Positions 56,291-64,000 of a DNA stretch of 64,000 bases are shown here, piece after piece. Origin of the DNA: Ypsolopha sequella (Eukaryota; Arthropoda; Insecta; Lepidoptera; Ypsolophidae). Location: positions 23,625,221 through 23,689,220 of the forward strand of contig OW203986.1 in assembly GCA_934047225.1 (NCBI GenBank). The letters are read 5' to 3'. The translations under genes and the position numbers were made by a program. Every line of letters begins with the position of its first letter. Positions within the stretch are counted from its first letter, which is position 1. Below the pieces are notes generated by a model. The model did no database searches and was not told the origin of the DNA. It was given only the letters and a program-made list of their open reading frames with translations.

Positions 56291-56929
56291 AGACTCTCAA
56301 GTTTGCGGGTATGCACAATTTGTGCAGAGACCTCAAACTGAATCGTCTACCATAAAAGCAACGGTACATGAGACGAATCACCTAAACCAGTACTGTCTAG
56401 AAAATTAACAGTCATACATTTTTGAACCTTACTGCGTTGAAATAAGACGTCGAATAAGAAGGAGTAAATGCTTAAATCGGCCTTCTTCCGTAACCGGGTC
56501 ATACACACTTGTTTATTTATTACCTTTTCGTGTCTTTTGCAGGTCAAGTTCGGGGACATTCAATCATCTCTGATACGGTTTGTGATGGTTGTGTCAAAAG
56601 AAGAAATTCTTGTTGATTGTAAGCTTACTACAGGTTAAAAAAGTGCGCCAATATAAGGTGAAATTTATTTAACCGCCCGAATTGCTATGGGAGCTTCAGT
56701 AGGTGATAGAGACACACATGTGAAGTTTGAGGTGGATCCAATGATATGAATAGGATCAGATAAGGTAGATAAGGTAGGTCACGTGACATCGAAAATCGTT
56801 ATGTGTGAGTAAAATTTCGACCGCTCTAGAAGAACACATTGGAGAAGGCTCAAGATGGGTGTGGAAGAGGCGAAAGAATACGCCAATAAACATTTAGAAA
56901 ATTTTCAAGCTGTGGCGTATTAAGATTTG
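56291..56929. other. Unassigned sequence
   Basis: The end of a LINE-like 'tggaagaggcgaaagaatac' trace lies near 56860. Nothing else. Confidence 0.4.
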
Positions 56930-56954
56930 GCGCCCTGGGCCTGTAAGGTTTGTC

Positions 56955-57390
56955 GAATTCAAATTCAAATTCAAATAGTTTATTTTGCAAAGTAGGTATA
57001 TAAAATACACGTTTCACAAGTCAAAATTTAATCCTATAAAAAATATATGTAATAAAGTAATATATGTACATGAACTAGATTAAAGGTTTATTTAATTTAT
57101 GTAGCAATATATATACGATTAAAATTATAGGTAAAATATATATTATACAAGGTGAAATCCAATCAACCGCCCGAACCCACACCGGAGACCCGGCCAGGGA
57201 CCAGGAACAAGGTTCAATGATCACCAATCAAGCCCCCAGCACGAATGCAGGCGGCCGACCAAATCTTATCCTATATACTACATACTAATAAGGTTACATA
57301 TATAAATACATGCCTACCTCCGCCCATTCGATTAGTCTTGCTAAGAAGAACGGGCAAGAAACTTAGCAAGATCATGTCATTTTTTTTTAA
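56955..57390 (-). repeat. LINE 3'-end repeat, family D, long copy
   Basis: Reverse complement of the 8470-8783 order: 'caaattcaaatagtttattt', 'aaaggtttatttaatttatg', 'ccaatcaaccgcccgaaccc', 'ccggagacccggcc', 'ttcgattagtcttgctaaga'. Confidence 0.7.
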
Positions 57391-57609
57391 CATAAAACTT
57401 ATACTAAACAACAAAATAATTATATATACTTTAACCAAGGGATAAGAAAATACAAGACAGCAGGAATTCACGTTAATGAAAAAAAAGAAAAACATATATA
57501 TCTTTGCCTACCTGTCTCATATAGTCTATTTCCTTTTACAGTGTGTAATTAATTATTGTTAACTCTTAGAGGAATCACAAGTTAGGTAATTATACTAATT
57601 AATTAAATT

Positions 57610-57941
57610 ATAACCTACCACCACGACAAATATCATTATCACTGTAACACCATGCTTCACCATCATCCAAGTATTCATTTATTTTATAATATGCCTTTTT
57701 CAGTAGGCCCTGCTTAATAAATTGTTTAAACTTATTCTCTGACAAAGTCAGGGACAGGGAGGTCCCTTTGGAAGTTTATTGTAAAATGTCCTACGAAAGA
57801 GGTACTCACTTTGGCGAGTCTGATTTTTGGAAAAGCCAGTTTATACTTATTTCTGGTTTCCTTACAATGTTGCTCACCAAGCCTCGGGAAAGACTCAACA
57901 TTTTTTCTGACATATCTAAGGACTTGGTAAATATATTCCAT
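57610..57941 (-). pseudogene. Jockey-like LINE reverse transcriptase C-terminus
   Basis: Minus frame: YVRKNVESFPRLGEQHCKET, then KLAFPKIRLAKVSTSFVGH. After a one-base shift near 57742 it continues NKFKQFIKQGLLKKAYYKIN, then EYLDDGEAWC. These are standard C-terminal motifs of lepidopteran LINEs. The frameshift makes it a dead copy. Confidence 0.82.
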
Positions 57942-58134
57942 CCATTATATTATATTCCATAACATCCAGAGGTGTGTGTATGTGGGCTGTGATGATACCT
58001 TACAAACAAATAAACACCATTTATGCAGTATTTACATATTTTCCGATGATCAATCCCTTTTTAATGACAGTATTATAAAGTAAAAAAGTAATAAAATTAA
58101 AAGACTTCGACGAATAAACCATCTATAGGTACCT
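57942..58134. other. Unassigned sequence
   Basis: No recognised feature. Confidence 0.4.
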
Positions 58135-58255
58135 AACGATTCATAATGAAAAGCGCCCAAAGCTGAGAACCCCCGCTTGCGCCGCCCCTCGCACTCTGCC
58201 GCCCCGGGCCATGGCCCTTTTGGCCCTAGGGTAAATACGCCCATGTTTTCGAGGT
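58135..58255. repeat. GC-rich dispersed fragment
   Basis: 'gcaaccccgctt'-like block with 'gccgccccgggccatggccc' and 'ttggccctagggtaaat'. A related scrap ('tggcgccctgggcctgt') lies at 56930. It reads like a 'gcgccctgggcc' type repeat; identity unknown. Confidence 0.4.
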
Positions 58256-58395
58256 TGCCAACTGGATTACCACTAGACATAATACGGAGATGTACAGTTT
58301 ATCTAATTTGATACCACAACATAGTTACAATATTAATTATACCGAAGGTCTGTAGGTGATGAACTGCTGATAGTGATGTCACAAAATAGATACTA

Positions 58396-58578
58396 CCAGA
58401 AGGCCGACTCGACGACGACGGAGCGAAAACAAACGCACACATGCATGGACGCGTACGTATGATGATCTTGGCAGAATTTCGTATTGGCATTCACCCGAGT
58501 ATCTCCGACATCGTCGTACGTACGCATCTATGTGTGCGTGCGCCTGTTTTCGCTTGTTATGCAGAGTAAACCTTCTGA
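58396..58578. mobile_element. Foldback element of about 183 bp
   Basis: 'gcgaaaacaaacgcacacat' plus 'gcgtacgtatgatg' pairs with 'catcgtcgtacgtacgc' and 'tgtgtgcgtgcgcctgtttt'. The outer 'cagaagg' / 'ccttctg' marks the limits. Confidence 0.75.
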
Positions 58579-59118
58579 CTGATTGACGTGTATCTTACGT
58601 ATCTCAGATAACATAAACGTGATTTGTTGATGCATGTGTGTGGAATAATCTTGATTGGAAAGTTTGGAGGTGTCAACATTGAAGAAATGTGTAAATAAGT
58701 CACTATATTTCATTATAGAAATAAAGATGACTAATATTAATACAGTCACTAAATGTTGGTAGGTAACTAATTAGGAAACGATTAATAATAAATTTGTTAA
58801 ATAGGTGCTCCCATACTAACTAAAATGAAAAGGTGCTTCCATACGAACTAAAATAATAGTCTTGGCTTTACATGAGATCTCACAACTTTTTACGGTGGAA
58901 GGATTGCGTTGCGAGACTTGACATTTTTGTACATTTTATGTTTTTGATGGGATCTCATTTCTTTTTGTTCATTTCTCCTTATTTTCTTTTCGGGTAATAT
59001 TTCTTGCAAGTCAGTTACGGATTTTCCTAAAGCCCACTCCCTTTCTCTTTTTTTTTTTTTCAGAGCCTTTTATGTCACAATTTTTGACAAGTCTGGGCTG
59101 TAAGTGCTTCTAAGTCGA
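58579..59118. other. Unassigned sequence
   Basis: No exon or repeat boundary seen. Confidence 0.4.
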
Positions 59119-59280
59119 TTATACACATTCAGCTATTGCGGACTTCTGAGCTTTGATACCACCAAAGTCGACATTATTTAAATGTAATCCGCCCAGACTT
59201 GTCACTCTTGAAAGTGCCACGCATGCCTTACCGCATGTGAACACTGAAGAATTGTGTGTATCAGTGCACTGTTTAGACTT
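59119..59280 (-). pseudogene. Helitron/Pif1-type helicase, C-terminal fragment
   Basis: The minus frame reads SSVFTCGKACVALSRVTSLG then GLHLNNVDF and KAQKSAIAE before the stop. The VALSRVTSL-GL stretch is helicase motif VI of Pif1-family helicases, which in insect genomes mostly sits at the end of the Helitron Rep-helicase protein. No earlier helicase motif is found upstream (to about 59400), so only the tail survives. A cellular PIF1 gene is less likely given the truncation. Confidence 0.75.
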
Positions 59281-59439
59281 AGCCCTTGACTTTTGTGTAT
59301 GGTAATAGCATAAGCTATACATATCGGAAAATGTTCGCGATGAATATAAGAAATAATTTCAAATTTAGCTTTGACTGGAAAAAGCTCGTATAAAGATGTT
59401 CATTATTAAATTGTAAAACAACAATTAATAAATATTAGA

Positions 59440-60000
59440 GTTCCGCATTAAAAGGGTGCCGATTTGTCTGTCAGGCGCTACCATTTTAGCGCCTTGTTTT
59501 TTGTCGTCTTAATAGATATGTCATCTTTATTGTTTTTATTTACCGTAATGGTTTTGCACTCATATTGTGTGGTGGTAATACGGAACCCTTTATGCGCGAT
59601 TCCGACTTACACTTGGCCGGTTGTTTAGCGACTTAATTACGAAATGTTGATATTCTCTTCTTAAAGAGACTAAATGTGAATGTGTCGAACATTATAAACC
59701 ACCCTTTTTAGGGTTCCAAAGGCTCTATCTTTAGAATGGTAATATATACAAGTACAAGTTTAAACTTTGGGTAGACTGTAGTAAATACTTTAAAGGAAAA
59801 TAATAAAAAATTGGGTTTGGGTTTGGGTATCGAATTGTTTGTCAGGCGCTACCGTTTTATCGCTTTGTTTTTTGTCGCCTTAAAGTTGCTATGGCATCTA
59901 TATTGTCGTTATTTACTTTTAGGGTTCCGTACCTATATTGTGTATTCTTTATACGATACTCTTAGTCCGATTCGTACTTTACCGGTTTAATTTTTTTAGT
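59440..60000 (+). repeat. Two 'gggttccgtac' repeats in tandem
   Basis: Two copies of the second subtype follow each other: 'ggcgctaccattttagcgcc' at 59474 and 'ggcgctaccgttttatcgct' at 59844, each with a 'ggaacc' or 'ggttccgtacc' and a 'cacttggccgg'-like tail (59610 and 59970). Confidence 0.7.
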
Positions 60001-60780
60001 TTTACTACTTGCTCTATTTTCGGAGATAAAAGTGGATATACATTTTTTGACAGTTTTTACCATCTAGTGTCACGAGGTGGAATTTGTCACGGTAAATGTC
60101 TTTAATGCAAAGCAGCATACCACTAACGTCATCTAGTGTCATACAAATTTATAGATGCAGCTAGAAACATACACTTTGTATAGACTTTGCACGGAAATAT
60201 TAATTTACCAACCGTGAATAAGATTTTTATATTTTTTTGTTACACTTAAACACTAACCGCATGTAAAAGTTCAAGTTAGTTTTGGTCAGTCAGTCAGTGA
60301 CAAAATAAGGGAAATTTGACTTGAGATATTTCGTAATCAGATATAGATACAAAATTTGGGTAGAAGTAGGTTCGGTAAGTACTCTTGGTAACTGAAATTT
60401 TAGACTTCTAGCTCCACCCACAACAAAGATACAGGGGGCTTGAAAGTGCCGTGAGTTGCTTCGAGAAAAGGATGGGTAATGGAAATAATGTGGGTTATCC
60501 AACGACACCCCACACTAGGGGATAGACGAGAAAAAAAAATCATCCCCACTTTACGTGTAGGGGAGGTACCCTAAAAAATCTTTTTTCAAAATTTTACTGT
60601 TCCACTTTATTGACGTGATAAATATGTATACCCATGCCCAATTACAGCTTTCTAGTACTAATAGTATCTAATCTAAGCCGCGGACAGACAGACATACAGA
60701 CAGACGGACATGGCGAAACTATAAGGGTGCCTTGTTGTTGACTACGGAACCCTAAAACTTGCATAAAAATATTTCTACTC
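60001..60780. repeat. Diverged repeat ending in a 'gggttccgtac' tail
   Basis: 60670-60760 has 'cggacagacagacatacaga' and 'actacggaaccctaaaactt', again from that family, in a third arrangement. The upstream part (60060-60600) has no clear identity. Confidence 0.5.
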
Positions 60781-60997
60781 ACCATTTTTTTCTTAATTTG
60801 TTTTGTATCTGGTCTTCAATAGAGATGACTTGGGTCTATTATTCTGTAATACACTTGTTGATTTTCTTCAGAAAATTGCAAAAATCCTTCCATACGCAAC
60901 AGTGAGCTTTGCATATTTGATCGTACCACTCACCTATCTGTTTGAAAATTTTTTTTCGGCATTCGTACAGATCATTGCAGCTGCAGCACATCTAAAA

Positions 60998-61026
60998 TAA
61001 TGAATGAATGAATGAATGAATGAATA
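60998..61026 (+). repeat. (GAAT)n microsatellite
   Basis: About six tandem 'gaat' units. Confidence 0.9.
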
Positions 61027-61195
61027 CACACTTTATTGTACACGGTCAAATAAAAAATTGAGTACAGAGTTTTGAACACACAATGTTGTACAAGGGCGGA
61101 CTTATCACTTAAAGCGATTTCTTCCAGCCAAACTTTGGGTGGTGAAGAAAGTATTATTTTACGTAATGTGGAGGGGGATGCCAAATTTACAAAAT
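61020..61195. repeat. Non-LTR tail fragment
   Basis: 'cacactttattgtacacggt', 'gttgtacaagggcggactta' and 'agcgatttcttccagccaaa' resemble 12085-12190 and are familiar from lepidopteran LINE tails. The adjacent GAAT microsatellite could be its tail. Confidence 0.6.
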
Positions 61196-61787
61196 AAATA
61201 AATGAAAGAAGAATCAAAACCAATAAAGTGAATATACATAATGCCTAATATATAATATACTCCTACCCAACTAAACTTACACAATATATTTTATGTTGTA
61301 TAAATTGTTGTTAATAAATGTTGTTATTTATAGAATAAGAATAGACATAGGTAATTTCTTTTTTCTGTACCTCTCCTGAAAAGATATGGTTTAAAATGCA
61401 GCTGCTACTGACCTGGTAAGGCGTATTTTTTATTCTCTAGTATTTAAACTAATTGAAATTCTACAAAATAAGTTAAATTATTTGTATTATTATTATCCTA
61501 AATTAAGTTGTAATTGGAGAAGAGCAGATAGGTTGCTCCATTGGGTTATGAAATGTTGAGGTCAGTTTTATATTAGAATAACAAAACATTGAGGATTAAT
61601 ACATGTAGAAAATGAAATAACCACTTTGTTTTGAATTTTTCATTAAAGATGGTAAGATGGTAAAAGTTGATATAATTTTTCAACATACTAAAATTATTTT
61701 GTGTATATTTAGGAGAGCTAGGCTGGATAATCTTCCTTGTCTCATTTAGACACGCAATCAACATTTTATATTTCGAAGTCCAAGTTG
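61196..61787. other. Unassigned AT-rich sequence
   Basis: No recognised feature. Confidence 0.45.
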
Positions 61788-62140
61788 CTACTCGACGATC
61801 TCAATTAGGGTTGTGGGCATGCCCACTGTGCCCACGACGGGTGCACTAGCGGCCGCCCACACTTCCATGCATGGCCTCTTTACATCGTCTCGAAAGACCC
61901 CTGTTCAAGGGTCGACGGTACGTTGATGGCTTAAACCTCTAAGGTTGATGGTGATCAAGGTCCTTCGGATAATGTCATTCAGGGCAGCATGGCGACAGAG
62001 GCAGCCGGTACTGCGTTGACACGATAGATCGTCGAGGCCGGAACGGTCCACGTCAGGTCCTCAAGGGCAGCGAGCGATGTGGTTGGTTAAAGTCGTCGTG
62101 CCCAGCCACAAGCCTATTGGCCGTACCAAGTGACACGTTG
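61788..62140 (-). pseudogene. Non-LTR retrotransposon ORF2 C-terminal domain, decayed
   Basis: The minus strand encodes, with in-frame stops, TNHIARCP then VDRSGLDDLSCQRSTGCLCR then HAALNDIIRRTLITINL and FRDDVKRP. The pattern C-X3-D-X5-GL-X2-SC-X2-S-X5-RH-X2-LNDIIRR is a zinc-knuckle-bearing tail of an insect non-LTR protein family. A TGA stands where the second cysteine of CPCG belongs and another near VDP. The block is distinctly GC-rich against its AT-rich neighbours. Confidence 0.7.
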
Positions 62141-62264
62141 TCCAGTAATGTACCTATATTTTCGGAAGGTAGAGCCTGCAGCCAGTAGCCCGACTCGCAA
62201 TATATTATGCTAAATTTTAAATTCCTTCAACACATAGATTTCAATAAAGACCACTGTGACAGAC

Positions 62265-62335
62265 GGAAGGACGGACAAGAGAGTGATCTTAAAAGAGTTC
62301 CATTTTTCCTTTTAAGAATCGGAACCCTAAAAAAC
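62265..62335 (+). repeat. 'gggttccg' family fragment
   Basis: 'gacggaaggacggacaagag', 'tttttccttttaagaatcgg' then 'aaccctaaaaa'; compare 14590-14765. Confidence 0.55.
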
Positions 62336-63257
62336 GCAAATCTTACTTCAAACTTCTTATTTGGTACCAACACCAGGGTTTTCATGACCAACAAGGTGAA
62401 CTTTGGCCATGACTTTTTGATGTCTTTGACCCCAAGAATAGAACGCAGAAATTTACCTGGTAAACTAATCATTCGGGTTCAGACATGAGGATTCAGTAAA
62501 CCGAGCCAATATGGAAACAATGCACGCACGGTTAGCGTTCCAAAAGAGCTGGTGGAATTTGCTGAAGCTCTGAAGAGCTTTTTGGAGGATTGGTAGTCGC
62601 AGATGGCGGCTGGAGCATACGGGTACTTACCGTTGGCTAAGTTATTTTGAAGTGCACTTGGTTATGATTTTGACATTTTTGCTGGAGGTCTAACCATAGT
62701 TTTATATCATATTGTTTTATATCATTGGGTCTGACGGTCTGACAATGTAGTTTTGGCCATGATGGTTTTGGCGATCTCTTCATGATCTATGGCCCATTGT
62801 TATCTATTATAAAGGGCAAGGCAAAAAAGGCTGTGTCTATGATTATATACGTCAATAGATTTAGGATATGTAACCTACTTCGTCTATTATGTATAGTCGA
62901 GCTTGGCAAAACAGTAACAATAATTAAAGCATAGAAGTACATAATATAATAATATTTATAATATAATATATATAATATAATATAATCATAAAATAGCAAC
63001 TATTTTTTGCCTTTCTTTACTTTTTTCTTATATCTCTGTTTAGAGTGCCAAAGAGAGACAACTGCTTGTCAACATGTTTCGTAAATTACAAGGTTGTACC
63101 TGGTTTTAGCTACGCAAAGATACCATAGATAAATAGAGTGTATAGTTAGAAATGGGAACAAGTATATAGCTTAGAATATACGAATTGTTTAAATTTCTGC
63201 AAATTTAGTATAAGCAATGTGATGAACGAGACCTTTTTTACTTGGTCGACTATTATT
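62336..63257. other. Unassigned sequence with a short coding-like scrap
   Basis: 62505-62598 (plus) reads YGNNARTVSVPKELVEFAEA then LKSFLEDW and a stop. It looks more protein-like than its surroundings, but I cannot name it. 62940-63000 is a pure AT tract. Confidence 0.35.
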
Positions 63258-63421
63258 AACATTATATCATTGCAGTATAGAAACGCAGAAAGAAAAGTAA
63301 ATCTGGATGTGAGGAGCTCTGAACCGGGATACGAACCCGGGACCTCCCGCTCTCTCAGACCTCCTCATATCCAGATTTACTTTTCTTTCTGCGTTTCTAT
63401 ACTGCAATGATATAATGTTAA
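63258..63421. mobile_element. Foldback with a tRNA-like core
   Basis: Arms of about 56 bases ('taacattatatcattgcagt' through 'aaagtaaatctggatgtgag' and their complements) enclose a 43-base core. On the minus strand the core carries 'ggtcccgggttcgtatcccg', a textbook B-box/T-arm. No A box is visible. A half copy lies at 34318-34478. Confidence 0.8.
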
Positions 63422-63705
63422 CTTATATCTCCTTGCGATGGATAAATCGCCAAGTGTTCAAACATAGAAATTTATTTCTGTCATAGTTTCGACTATTAGA
63501 ACCAAATAGAACCAATTTGACATTACTGTTTGTATACATGATTCAAAACGAAAAATTATGTCTATGGGTGTCTTTTTCTAGCATATACATATATTTTATT
63601 GGAAGAAGCGAGAAAAACATGCAAAATTTGTACCGATTTTACTGTTACTTATATGCTTTAGTTATTGCTCTGAGGTATAATGTGACTTTTATTTATGTAT
63701 CCAAA

Positions 63706-63790
63706 ATCCGCCCATTCGATTAGTCTTGCTAAGAAGCAGGGCAAGAAACTTAGCAAAATCATGTACTTTTTATCAATAAAAATGTGTAAC
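63706..63790. repeat. Family D fragment
   Basis: 'cccattcgattagtcttgct', 'gcaagaaacttagcaaaatc' as in 57325-57380 and, inverted, 8480-8525. Confidence 0.7.
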
Positions 63791-64000
63791 TAAACAACGT
63801 TTTGTTTTCGTTTAGCATGTAGAGGGCAAAACACGCGCTGGAGCACGATTAAGGCTGTATTAAAGTTATCCGATAGGCAACTCGAACTGAGTGTGAGATA
63901 TACCGATAAGACATGGCCGAGAGTCATATATACCACTTTTTGAAGTGGTTTATAATTGATATCTCGAGTCGAGCCAATGCTCTCATATTTTAGTTTTCCA
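63791..64000. other. Unassigned window end
   Basis: Nothing recognised. Confidence 0.4.

Noticed and set aside
63296..63350. Functional tRNA gene
   Set aside because: Only the T-arm and B box are present, between foldback arms, with no D-arm, anticodon arm or acceptor stem.

Overview
This is eukaryotic nuclear DNA: AT-rich, mostly non-coding, with GT-AG introns, 5'-truncated non-LTR retrotransposons and many TA-flanked inverted-repeat elements. Insect-type MED30, the style of the RTE and jockey-like LINE remnants, and the dispersed 'gggttccgtac' repeat typical of moths and butterflies point to a lepidopteran. That assignment is inference, made without a database search.

Two host genes can be rebuilt, both on the minus strand. 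The first is a complete eight-exon gene for Mediator subunit 30 (MED30), 8286-17219, 281 codons, with every splice phase consistent. A decayed second copy of its fourth exon lies in the next intron and is cut by a MITE. The second is a small secreted protein of about 119 residues. Its signal-peptide exon (43620-43668) and its only other visible exon (21670-21980) are separated by an intron of about 21.6 kb that holds most of the middle of the window. The joining phase matches, but the link is a prediction.

The remainder is transposon-derived. Coding remnants include RTE-like and jockey-like LINE reverse transcriptase C-termini (775, 6633, 9101, 32720, 54650, 57610, 61788), an internally deleted mariner-like element with transposase pieces (34480-35035), a two-exon YqaJ-type exonuclease remnant (36495-37472) and the C-terminal motif of a Helitron/Pif1 helicase (59119). 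Non-coding families include at least a dozen foldback or MITE families, several present two or three times, some nested (18391-19750, 20630-21299). There are also several tRNA-like SINE pieces.

Three tandem structures stand out: a 19-copy minisatellite of about 53 bp (49776-50788); a very uniform 19-copy 63-bp array grown from the stop-codon region of a LINE (54744-55941), which creates a spurious 401-codon reading frame; and six 20-bp palindromes at a strict 29-bp period between direct repeats (34092-34297). No bacterial operon, CRISPR locus, rRNA gene or intact tRNA gene is visible. No complete autonomous transposon is present. The right third (44-64 kb) shows no convincing host exon.
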